A stretch of 64,000 bases of DNA. Source: Pseudomonadota bacterium (GTDB lineage: Bacteria; Pseudomonadota; Alphaproteobacteria; Rhizobiales; Phreatobacteraceae). The notes under the pieces were generated by a model that ran no database searches, was not told the origin of the DNA, and saw only the letters and a program-made list of their open reading frames with translations. Made by a program: the position numbers and the translations under genes. Numbering within the stretch: position 1 is the stretch's first letter; each line of letters begins with the position of its first letter. The DNA lies in contig JAIUOO010000009.1 of NCBI GenBank assembly GCA_020161695.1, forward strand, positions 1 to 64,000, written 5' to 3'. Below, in pieces: positions 38,736-47,939 of the stretch.

Positions 38736-40151
38736 ATGGCCGACCATTCCCTCCTCGCCCGCGCCGAACTCGACCCGGCAAAGGCGCGCGCCATTCTGGC
38801 CGAGGCGCTGACCGGCGCCGACGACGGCGAACTGTTCGTCGAATACAAGCAGTCGGAATCGCTGGTCTTCGACAATGGCCGGCTGAAACAGGCGGGCACC
38901 GACAACAGCCAGGGCTTCGGCCTGCGCGCCGTGAAGGGCGAGGCGGTCGGCTATGCCCATTCCTCCGATGTCTCCGAAGCCGCGCTGAAGCGCGCGGCCG
39001 AGACCGTGCGCGCCGTCGCCGGCGGCTATTCGGGAACGCTGGCGCCCGGGCCGATCCGCTCCAACGTCCGCCTGTACGGCGACGACAATCCGCTGGAGGC
39101 TCCCGCCTTCGCCGCGAAGGTCCGGCTGCTGGAGGCAGTCGATGCCTATGCGCGCGCCCGCGACCCGAAGGTCAGGCAGGTCACGGCCTCGGTGGCAGGC
39201 TCCTGGCAGGTGGTCGAGATCCTGCGGCCGGACGGCGAGCTCTATCGCGACGTGCGCCCGCTGGTGCGGCTCAACGTCACCGTGGTCGCCGGCTCCGGCG
39301 AGCGGCAGGAGGTCGGCTCGCACGGCTTCGGCGGCCGGGCCGGCTATGCCGAGTTCATCGCCGAAGGGCGCTGGAAACATGCGGTCGACGAGGCCGTGCG
39401 GCAGGCGCTCGTCAACCTGGAGAGCATCCCCTCCCCGGCCGGCGAGATGGATGTCGTGCTCGGCCCCGGCTGGCCGGGCGTCATGCTGCACGAGGCGGTG
39501 GGCCACGGTCTCGAAGGCGATTTCAACCGCAAGGGCCAGTCGGCCTTCGCGGGGCTGATGGGCGAGATGGTCGCCGCGAAGGGCGTCACCGTCGTCGATG
39601 ACGGCACCATCGCCGACCGGCGCGGCTCGATCTCCATCGACGACGAGGGCACGCCCTCGAACCGGACGGTGCTGATCGATGACGGCCGCCTCGTCGGCTA
39701 CATGCAGGACCGGCAGAACGCCCGCCTGATGGGCGTCGCCCCGACCGGCAATGGCCGGCGCGAGAGCCATGCCCACGTGCCCATGCCGCGGATGACCAAT
39801 ACCTACATGCTCGGCGGGAACCATACGCGCGACGAAATCCTCGCCAGCGTGAAGAACGGCCTCTATGCCGTGAACTTCGGCGGCGGCCAGGTGGACATCA
39901 CCTCCGGCAAGTACGTCTTCGAGTGCACCGAGGCCTACCGGATCGAGAACGGCCGGATCGGCGCGCCGGTCAAGGGCGCCATGCTGATCGGCTCCGGCCC
40001 CGCCGACATGAAGCGCGTGACCATGGTCGGCAACGACATGAGTCTCGATACCGGCATCGGAACCTGCGGCAAGGCAGGCCAGTGGGTACCCGTCGGCGTC
40101 GGCCAGCCGACGCTGAAGATGGAGCGCATCACCGTCGGCGGCACCGGCTGA
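38736..40151 (+). CDS. tldD: metalloprotease TldD
   Basis: The 471-residue protein is the catalytic half of the TldD/TldE (PmbA) heterodimer, which processes small peptides such as the microcin B17 leader and CcdA-type antitoxins. The zinc motif HEAVGHGLEGD is at about 251-261. The partner pmbA is not in the window. A ccdA/ccdB pair follows directly; TldD/TldE has been implicated in CcdA turnover in Escherichia coli, a suggestive but unproven link here. Confidence 0.95.
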   Translation: MADHSLLARAELDPAKARAILAEALTGADDGELFVEYKQSESLVFDNGRLKQAGTDNSQGFGLRAVKGEAVGYAHSSDVSEAALKRAAETVRAVAGGYSGTLAPGPIRSNVRLYGDDNPLEAPAFAAKVRLLEAVDAYARARDPKVRQVTASVAGSWQVVEILRPDGELYRDVRPLVRLNVTVVAGSGERQEVGSHGFGGRAGYAEFIAEGRWKHAVDEAVRQALVNLESIPSPAGEMDVVLGPGWPGVMLHEAVGHGLEGDFNRKGQSAFAGLMGEMVAAKGVTVVDDGTIADRRGSISIDDEGTPSNRTVLIDDGRLVGYMQDRQNARLMGVAPTGNGRRESHAHVPMPRMTNTYMLGGNHTRDEILASVKNGLYAVNFGGGQVDITSGKYVFECTEAYRIENGRIGAPVKGAMLIGSGPADMKRVTMVGNDMSLDTGIGTCGKAGQWVPVGVGQPTLKMERITVGGTG

Positions 40152-40171
40152 GGCCGGGTTGCCGCAATGAC

Positions 40172-40194
40172 CATGCGCATATAGCCTGCGCATG
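40172..40194. promoter_or_regulatory. perfect inverted repeat upstream of ccdA (candidate operator)
   Basis: CATGCGCA (40172-40179) and TGCGCATG (40187-40194) are perfect inverted repeats separated by TATAGCC. The site is 23 bases before the ccdA ATG and overlaps a possible -10 region, in the right place for autorepression by the CcdA/CcdB complex. Confidence 0.5.
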
Positions 40195-40216
40195 ATCATC
40201 CTTTGAGGCACGGCAC

Positions 40217-40468
40217 ATGCTGGACCGTCCGCACCGCAGGGCTTCCGCGCCGAAGCGCGCGGTCAACCTCTCGCTGTCCGCCGCGCTCGTCGACGAGGCG
40301 AAGGCGCAGGGCCTGAACCTGTCGCAGTTCGTCGAGGAGAAACTGTCCGAAGCCGTAAGCGCGGAGCGCGCGCGGCGCTGGAAGGAAGAAAACCGCGCGG
40401 CAATCGAGGCGCAGAACGAGTTCAACCGGAAACACGGATTCTGGGCTGAAGACGTCCGGCCCTGGTGA
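40217..40468 (+). CDS. ccdA: CcdA-family antitoxin
   Basis: The 83-residue protein has an N-terminal ribbon-helix-helix (KRAVNLSLSAALVDEAKAQG) and a C-terminal toxin-binding tail (RARRWKEENRAAIEAQNEFNRKHG, read in part) ending GFWAEDVRPW, typical of CcdA. It is immediately upstream of ccdB. Confidence 0.92.
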   Translation: MLDRPHRRASAPKRAVNLSLSAALVDEAKAQGLNLSQFVEEKLSEAVSAERARRWKEENRAAIEAQNEFNRKHGFWAEDVRPW

Positions 40469-40473
40469 CGCCG

Positions 40474-40788
40474 ATGGGTCGCCAGTTCGACGTGTTCGGC
40501 AATCCCACATCGTCCGCTTCCGCGATCCCCTATGTCGTCGTGCTGCAGAACGATGTTCTCGACCAGACCGAGTCGGTTCTATGCGCACCTCTGATGCCCG
40601 CTGACGAATTTGCCGCCACCCGTGGCGGCCTCAACCCGATCTTCGTGATCAAGGGTCAGCCGCACGTGCTGGCCCCGGACCAGATGGCGCCGCTGCCGCG
40701 CCGCCTGCTCAAGGGCCGCGTCGCCTCCCTCGCCGCGGAGCGCGATGCCGTCGCCCGGGCCATCGACCTGTTGTTTTTCGGCATCTGA
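40474..40788 (+). CDS. ccdB: CcdB-family gyrase toxin
   Basis: The 104-residue protein begins MGRQFDVFGNP, with a strand pattern like the MQFKVY start of F-plasmid CcdB, and ends AIDLLFFGI. The last three residues of classical CcdB are Trp-Gly-Ile, and Trp99 is important for gyrase poisoning; here the equivalent is Phe-Gly-Ile. A GTG at 40465, overlapping the ccdA stop, could start translation nine bases earlier. Codon usage matches the chromosome, so it is probably long established. Confidence 0.9.
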   Translation: MGRQFDVFGNPTSSASAIPYVVVLQNDVLDQTESVLCAPLMPADEFAATRGGLNPIFVIKGQPHVLAPDQMAPLPRRLLKGRVASLAAERDAVARAIDLLFFGI

Positions 40789-40885
40789 TCGCGGCCGACA
40801 TCGCCCGCATGAAAACTTGCGGGTGTTGCATCGGAAAGTGCTGCATAGATAGGAGAGCTATCTCCTCCGACCGTTCCGCGAGCGC

Positions 40886-42727
40886 ATGGCCGACGTCCAC
40901 TCCCCCACCGCCTTCGTCGTCCCTGCCGTCACGCTGCTCGCCGCGGCGGTCGTCGCCGTTCCGCTGTTCAGGAAGATGCAGCTCGGCTCGATCCTCGGCT
41001 ATCTCGCCGCCGGGCTCGCCGTCGGCCCGTTCGGCCTGAGGCTCGTCAGCGACGCCTCGACGATCCTGCATGTCGCCGAACTCGGCGTGGTCATGTTCCT
41101 GTTCATCATCGGACTGGAGATGCGCCCGTCGAAGCTCTGGGGCCTGAGAAAGCAGATCTTCGGCCTCGGCCTGCTGCAGGTCGGCATCTGCGCGGCGCTG
41201 CTGACGCTGGTCGGCGTGGCCGGCGGCTTTCCGGCGACGGTCTCCTTCGTCGCCGGCGCCGGCTTCGTGATGACTTCCACGGCCATCGTCATGCAGACGC
41301 TGGAGGAGCGCGGCGAGCTGAACACGCCGCCCGGCCAGAAGATGGTCTCGATCCTGCTGCTGGAAGACCTCGCCATCGTGCCGCTGCTGGCGCTGGTCGC
41401 CTTCCTCGCGCCCGCCGTCACCGGCGGCGCCGGCTCGGACATCGCCTCGCGCCTGACGGCGGTGGCCGTCGGCATCGGCTCCATCGCGGCCCTGGTTGCC
41501 GCCGGCCGCTACCTGCTCAACCCGATGTTCCGCTTCCTCGCCGCCTACGGCGCGCGCGAGGTGATGACCGCCGCGGCGCTGCTCGTCGTGCTCGGCTCGG
41601 CGCTCGCCCTGCAGGTCGGCGGCCTGTCCATGGCCATGGGCGCCTTCCTCGCCGGCGTGCTGCTGTCCGAATCGACCTTCCGCCACCAGCTCGAGGCCGA
41701 TGTGGAGCCGTTCCGCGGCATCCTGCTCGGCCTGTTCTTCATGGCGGTCGGCATGTCGCTCGACGTGTCGGTGGTCGCCGCCAACTGGCGGCTCGTGGCC
41801 GTCTATGTCTTCGCCTACATGATCGCCAAGGCGGTCGGCATCTATCTGGTCGCCCGCGTCCTGCGGTCCAGCCACGCCGAGGCGCTGGAGCGCACGGTGA
41901 TGATGGCGCAGGGCGGCGAGTTCGCCTTCGTGCTCTATTCCGCCGCGCTCGGCACCGGACTGATCGATGGGCAGGCCAATGCCGTTCTGACGGCGATCGT
42001 CATCATCTCCATGGTGCTGACGCCGCTCGCGCTGATCGGCCTGCGCTATCTGGTGCCCGTGGAGAAGCCCTCCCTCGACGGCCTCGAGGTCGCCGACGGC
42101 CTCTCCGGCGAGGTGCTGATGATCGGCTTCGGCCGGTTCGGACAGGTCGTCTCGCAGGCGCTGCTGTCGGAACGCGCCGAGGTGACGATCATCGACAATG
42201 ACGTGGAGATGATCCAGGCCGCCGGCAATTTCGGCTTTCGCATCTATTACGGCGACGGCACGCGGCTGGACGTGCTGCGCGCGGCCGGGGCCGGCCGGGC
42301 GCGGATGATCTGCGTCTGCGTCGACAAGCCGGAAGTGTCCGGGCACATCGTCGAGCTGATCAAGGCCGAGTTCCCGTTCGCCAAGCTGTTCGTGCGCTCC
42401 TTCGACCGGCAGCAGACGCTCAAGCTGCGCGAGGAAGGCGTGGACTTCGAGATCCGCGAAGTGCTCGAAAGCGCGCTGGTCTTCGGCCGCGAGGCGCTGG
42501 TGACGCTCGGCATCGACCGCGAGATCGCGCGCCAGACCATCGCGGACCTGCGCAAGCGCGACGCCGCACGGCTCGAACTGCAGATGCACGAGGGCATCCA
42601 GGCCGGCGCCCACCTGATGCACCAGCAGGTGCAGCCCGCGCCGCTGACCCAGCCGGTCCGCAAGGCGACGGCGCTCAATGCCGAGGCGGAGGACGTGCTC
42701 TCCGACGAGACGCGGTATTCGGGATGA
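40886..42727 (+). CDS. KefB/KefC-type monovalent cation:proton antiporter (CPA2)
   Basis: The 613-residue protein has about 12 hydrophobic helices (to ~385), including the SMAMGAFLAGVLLSES segment, and a cytosolic RCK/TrkA-N domain beginning GEVLMIGFGRFGQVVSQ near 408. KefB and KefC exchange potassium for protons in response to electrophile-glutathione adducts, but no KefF/KefG ancillary gene is here, so gating is unknown. The stop overlaps the MATE start (ATGA), indicating coupled translation. Confidence 0.9.
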   Translation: MADVHSPTAFVVPAVTLLAAAVVAVPLFRKMQLGSILGYLAAGLAVGPFGLRLVSDASTILHVAELGVVMFLFIIGLEMRPSKLWGLRKQIFGLGLLQVGICAALLTLVGVAGGFPATVSFVAGAGFVMTSTAIVMQTLEERGELNTPPGQKMVSILLLEDLAIVPLLALVAFLAPAVTGGAGSDIASRLTAVAVGIGSIAALVAAGRYLLNPMFRFLAAYGAREVMTAAALLVVLGSALALQVGGLSMAMGAFLAGVLLSESTFRHQLEADVEPFRGILLGLFFMAVGMSLDVSVVAANWRLVAVYVFAYMIAKAVGIYLVARVLRSSHAEALERTVMMAQGGEFAFVLYSAALGTGLIDGQANAVLTAIVIISMVLTPLALIGLRYLVPVEKPSLDGLEVADGLSGEVLMIGFGRFGQVVSQALLSERAEVTIIDNDVEMIQAAGNFGFRIYYGDGTRLDVLRAAGAGRARMICVCVDKPEVSGHIVELIKAEFPFAKLFVRSFDRQQTLKLREEGVDFEIREVLESALVFGREALVTLGIDREIARQTIADLRKRDAARLELQMHEGIQAGAHLMHQQVQPAPLTQPVRKATALNAEAEDVLSDETRYSG

Positions 42728-44166
42728 ACCGGCCAGCCGCCGGCGGCGTGCCGGCCAAGTTCACCCAGGGTTCGACGATGCGTCACGTCATCGTCATGAC
42801 CGCGACCGGCTCGATCGGCCTGGTGGCGATCTTCGTCGTCGATCTCCTGAACCTGTTCTACATCGCCCAGCTCGGCGAGCAGGAACTGGCCGCGGCCATC
42901 GGCTATGCCGGGACGCTGCTGTTCTTCCTGACCTCCTTCTCCATCGGCCTGTCGATTGCCGGCACGGCGCTGGTGGCCCGTGCCCTCGGCGCGGGTGATC
43001 GCGAGAAGGCAAGGCGGATCGGCACGTCGAGCCTTTTGCTCGTCGCCGTCAGCATGACGGTGCTGTCGCTCTGCCTTCTGCCGTTCTCGGCCAGGCTGCT
43101 CGGCCTGATCGGCGCGACCGGCCGCACGCTCGCCATCGCCGACCGCTTCCTGTGGTTCGTCATGCCGGCGACCGGCTTCCTCGGCCTCGGCATGATGTAC
43201 TCGTCGATCCTGCGTGCCGTCGGCGATGCCCAGCGCGCCATGTGGGTGACGCTGACCGGCGGCGTCGTGACCGCCATCCTCGATCCGATCCTCATCTTCG
43301 TCCTCGGCCTCGGCGTCGACGGCGCGGCGATCACCTCGATCATCTCGCGCATGGCCATGGCGGCGATCGGCCTGCATGGCGTGACCTATGTCCACCGGCT
43401 GACCACGCGCCCGACGCTCGCCGGCATCGCCGCCGACATCCGTCCGCTCGCGGGCATCGCGGTGCCCGCCGTGCTGACCAATGTCGCGACGCCGGTCGGC
43501 AACGGCGTCGTGACCGCCATGATCGCCCGATACGGCGACAGCGCGGTGGCGGGATGGGCGGTGCTCGGGCGGCTGGTGCCGGTCGCCTTCGGCGCCTTCT
43601 TCGCGCTGTCCGGGTCGGTCGGCCCGATCATGGGCCAGAATGTCGGCGCGCGGCTGTTCTCGCGTGTCCGCCAGACGCTGGTCGACTCGCTGATCTTCCT
43701 CAGCCTCTACGGCATCGCGGTCTGGCTGGCGCTGATGGCGCTGTCGCCGCATATCGTGGCGCTGTTCGACGCGACCGGCGGCGCGGCGGCGGTGATCAGC
43801 TTCTTCTGCGTCTATGCCTCGCTCGGCTGGGCCTTCAACGGCGCGGTGTTCGTCGGCAATGCCGCCTTCAACAATCTCGGCTTTCCGACCTATTCGACCG
43901 CCCTCAACTGGGGCCGGGCGACCATCGGAACCATCCCCTTCGCCTATGCCGGCGCCTGGCTGATGGGGCCGGCGCGCGGCGCGGAAGGCATCATCGCCGG
44001 GCAGGCGGTGGGCGGCATCCTGTTCGCGATCCTGTCGATGATCGTCTGCTTCCGGGTGATCGACAGGATCGCCCTGCGCGCGCCGGACGAGCCGCCGCTG
44101 CCGCCGGCATCGCCCTCGGCGCAGTCGCCCTTCACCTCCGGAAAGGGGGCTACCGCCGGCTCGTGA
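42724..44166 (+). CDS. MATE-family multidrug efflux transporter
   Basis: The 480-residue protein has about 12 hydrophobic helices in two homologous halves, with FLTSFSIGLSIAGTALVARA and ILRAVGDAQRAMWVTL segments of the MATE family. Members expel cationic drugs in exchange for Na+ or H+. Substrate is unknown. It overlaps the CPA2 gene by 4 bases. Confidence 0.9.
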   Translation: MNRPAAGGVPAKFTQGSTMRHVIVMTATGSIGLVAIFVVDLLNLFYIAQLGEQELAAAIGYAGTLLFFLTSFSIGLSIAGTALVARALGAGDREKARRIGTSSLLLVAVSMTVLSLCLLPFSARLLGLIGATGRTLAIADRFLWFVMPATGFLGLGMMYSSILRAVGDAQRAMWVTLTGGVVTAILDPILIFVLGLGVDGAAITSIISRMAMAAIGLHGVTYVHRLTTRPTLAGIAADIRPLAGIAVPAVLTNVATPVGNGVVTAMIARYGDSAVAGWAVLGRLVPVAFGAFFALSGSVGPIMGQNVGARLFSRVRQTLVDSLIFLSLYGIAVWLALMALSPHIVALFDATGGAAAVISFFCVYASLGWAFNGAVFVGNAAFNNLGFPTYSTALNWGRATIGTIPFAYAGAWLMGPARGAEGIIAGQAVGGILFAILSMIVCFRVIDRIALRAPDEPPLPPASPSAQSPFTSGKGATAGS

Positions 44167-44255
44167 CGGGCCGGCGACGGCATGGTTAGATACATTCCAA
44201 GGGCTGAGGAATCGGCCGTCGGGCCGGCCGGCCCGAAGCGATGGGAGCGCCGACC

Positions 44256-45086
44256 ATGTTCAATCTCGCCGACATCCTGGCGCAGGCCCAGAACAATCAG
44301 GGCTTCGACGCCTTGTCCCGCCAGTTCGGCATGGCGCCCGACCAGATCAGGACGGCGATGAACGCGCTGCTGCCGGCCTTCTCGCTCGGGCTCAATCGCG
44401 CGACGCAGTCGCCGGCCGACATGGCGAACCTGTTCGGGCTGTTCACCAGCGGGCCCAATTACGCGCAGATGTTCGAGAACCCGCTGGCCGCCGGCCAGTC
44501 GATGATCACGGCGGGCCAGCAGGCGCTGACGCGCATCTTCGGCTCCCAGGACCTCACCCAGGCCATCGCCCAGCAGACCGCGATGGCGACCGGCATGGGC
44601 CAGGAGGCGATGAAGCAGGTCATGCCGATGATGGCCTCGCTGCTGATGGGCGGCCTGATGAAGGGAGCCCTGAACGGGCAGAACCCGCTCGGCGACCTCA
44701 TCACGCAGACCATCGCGCGGCTGATGCCGCCCATGGCGCCCGGCACGGCCGACCCCGTCGGCGGGATGATGGGCATGTTCACCAATTTCTTCGGCGGCGC
44801 GGCCAAGCCGGCCGCGGGCATCGGCGGCCTGCCGGGACTCGACCAGCTCGTCGAGCTGGCGCGCCAGATGCAGGCGGCCAACCCGCTGCTCAACGGCTCG
44901 CTGACCAACCCGCAGCCGGCGGGCGAGGCTTCCGGGCCGCGGACGATCGGCCAGCAGGCGGCCGATACGTGGACGGCGACGATGGGGCGCCTGTTCGAGA
45001 CCGGGCGCGACATGCAGGACCAGCAGCTGGCGCAGCTCGAGAAGCTGTTCGCCGATTTCGGCCGCAAGCCGCAGGCCGGGGCCTGA
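44256..45086 (+). CDS. DUF937-type Met/Gln-rich protein
   Basis: The 276-residue product begins MFNLADILAQAQ and has helical repeats such as FGMAPDQIRTAMNALLPAF, several methionine-rich stretches (VMPMMASLLMGGLM, MMGMFTNFF) and a charged C-terminus. It resembles DUF937 proteins of this order (YidB-like helical folds), whose function is unknown. GGGAG lies upstream of the ATG at 44256; an earlier in-frame ATG at 44241 is less likely. Confidence 0.75.
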   Translation: MFNLADILAQAQNNQGFDALSRQFGMAPDQIRTAMNALLPAFSLGLNRATQSPADMANLFGLFTSGPNYAQMFENPLAAGQSMITAGQQALTRIFGSQDLTQAIAQQTAMATGMGQEAMKQVMPMMASLLMGGLMKGALNGQNPLGDLITQTIARLMPPMAPGTADPVGGMMGMFTNFFGGAAKPAAGIGGLPGLDQLVELARQMQAANPLLNGSLTNPQPAGEASGPRTIGQQAADTWTATMGRLFETGRDMQDQQLAQLEKLFADFGRKPQAGA

Positions 45087-45199
45087 GAGCCCGGCCGACA
45101 GCCGCCACATGAACGAAGTTTAACTCGGGTTCCGGCCGGAGCCGGCGTAGATTCCCCCGACTGCCGTTCGGGGGCGAACGCTTTTCCGGAGATCGACCC

Positions 45200-45817
45200 A
45201 TGAGAACCAAGATCATTGTCGCGGGCGTGCTGGCCACCATGGTCACCGCCGCCGTCGCGGTGGCGCAGACGCCGCCGCCTGCCGGCCCCGGCGGCCCGCC
45301 CGCCGCAGGCAATCCCGATCGCCCAGGCCGGTTCGGCCGCATGATGCAGATGTCGCCGGAGGACCGCGCGGCCTTCCTCGATGCCCGCATTGCCGGACTC
45401 AAGGCCGTGCTGCGCCTGACGGCCGAGCAGGAGCGCCACTGGCCCGCCTTCGAGGCGGCGCTGCGCGAGGGCGCCGCCCTGCGCACCCAGCGGATGACCG
45501 AGCGGATGCAGCGCTGGCGCGAGATGCGCGAGAATCGCGACGCGGCCCGCCCCGATCCGATCCAGCGCCTGCGCGCCGCCTCCGAGCAGATGGCCGCCCG
45601 CGCCGCCGTGATGAAGAAGATCGCCGATGCCGGCGCGCCGCTCTACGCCTCGCTCGACGAGAACCAGAAGCGCCGCGCCGAGCGCATCCTGATGCGGCGC
45701 GGCATGATGGGCCAGTCCGGCATGATGGGCGGCCACGGCATGATGCACCGCTGGGGCCGTGGCGGCGGCGAGGACGGCCCGCGGCGCGGCCCGGGTGGCG
45801 AGGGCGGCCGGCTCTGA
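45200..45817 (+). CDS. periplasmic LTXXQ-motif protein (Spy/CpxP-like)
   Basis: The 205-residue product has a signal peptide (VAGVLATMVTAAVAVAQ), a helical core with the LTAEQ motif near 73 and many Arg/Met residues, and a Gly/Met/His-rich tail (MMGQSGMMGGHGMM). CpxP/Spy proteins are periplasmic chaperones that respond to envelope stress. The Met/His tail might bind metal, an inference. A strong terminator follows. Confidence 0.85.
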   Translation: MRTKIIVAGVLATMVTAAVAVAQTPPPAGPGGPPAAGNPDRPGRFGRMMQMSPEDRAAFLDARIAGLKAVLRLTAEQERHWPAFEAALREGAALRTQRMTERMQRWREMRENRDAARPDPIQRLRAASEQMAARAAVMKKIADAGAPLYASLDENQKRRAERILMRRGMMGQSGMMGGHGMMHRWGRGGGEDGPRRGPGGEGGRL

Positions 45818-45854
45818 CCGGCACCCGGCTCGAACAGCCGCCGATCACCAGTCA

Positions 45855-45886
45855 ACGGGCCCGCCATGCGCGGGCCCGTTTCGTTT
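45855..45886 (+). terminator. intrinsic terminator of the LTXXQ gene
   Basis: ACGGGCCCGC (45855-45864) and GCGGGCCCGT (45870-45879) form a 10-bp stem with a five-base loop, followed by TTCGTTT. Confidence 0.85.
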
Positions 45887-45994
45887 CGGGACGTTTCCGA
45901 ACGCTTTGGAAGGATTGTCGAAACCCGGCATTTACCCTGTTCGCGCACAGTCGGCGGCCACATATCCACGGTCCGTGTGAGGGGTCGCCCGGCC

Positions 45995-47398
<1,404 letters not shown>

Positions 47399-47449
47399 CC
47401 GGACTCAAGGGGTTGCCGGAGGGAAGCCGCCTCGTTTAAGTCGGGGGCG

Positions 47450-47935
47450 ATGCAGAACCGACCGATCCGATACGCGGCGCTGGTCGCCGCGACCGCCGGC
47501 CTTGCCAGCCTTGTTTTCGTCGATGCCGCCGAAGCCCAGCGCCGCCGCGAACCGCCGCGCCCGCGCCAGCCGACGCGCGCCGAGATCATGCTCTACCAGC
47601 GCTTCCCCGTCGGCACGCGCCTCGCCGTCGTGTCGATCAACGGCCGCCGTCCCTCGGCGACCGACCGTCCGGCCTTCACCTTCACGAGCGGCTTCCGCAT
47701 GACCGGGTTCGGCGGCTGCAACCCGGTCAATGCCGACTATCGCCGCGCCGGCCCGAGCGACATCCGGTTCGGGCCGCTCAATTTCATCGAGCGGCGCTGC
47801 GGCGGCGAGATCGACCGTCAGGAACGGGCGATCTTCTGGGCGATCCAGGGCGCGCGCGCATGGCGTCCGCACGGGTTGCGCGGCATGACCTTCACGGGCG
47901 TGCGCGGCACCGTGACCTTCGAGCCGGCGTTCTAA
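47450..47935 (+). CDS. secreted META-domain-like protein
   Basis: The 161-residue product has a signal peptide (AALVAATAGLASLVF, cleavage near AEA-Q), a basic Pro-rich linker, and a META-like domain: FTFTSGFRMTGFGGCNPVNADYR and RGMTFTGVRGTVTFEP, with a Cys pair. META domains occur in HslJ-type heat-shock lipoproteins; no lipobox is apparent. Its role is unknown. Confidence 0.75.
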   Translation: MQNRPIRYAALVAATAGLASLVFVDAAEAQRRREPPRPRQPTRAEIMLYQRFPVGTRLAVVSINGRRPSATDRPAFTFTSGFRMTGFGGCNPVNADYRRAGPSDIRFGPLNFIERRCGGEIDRQERAIFWAIQGARAWRPHGLRGMTFTGVRGTVTFEPAF

Positions 47936-47939
47936 AGCC

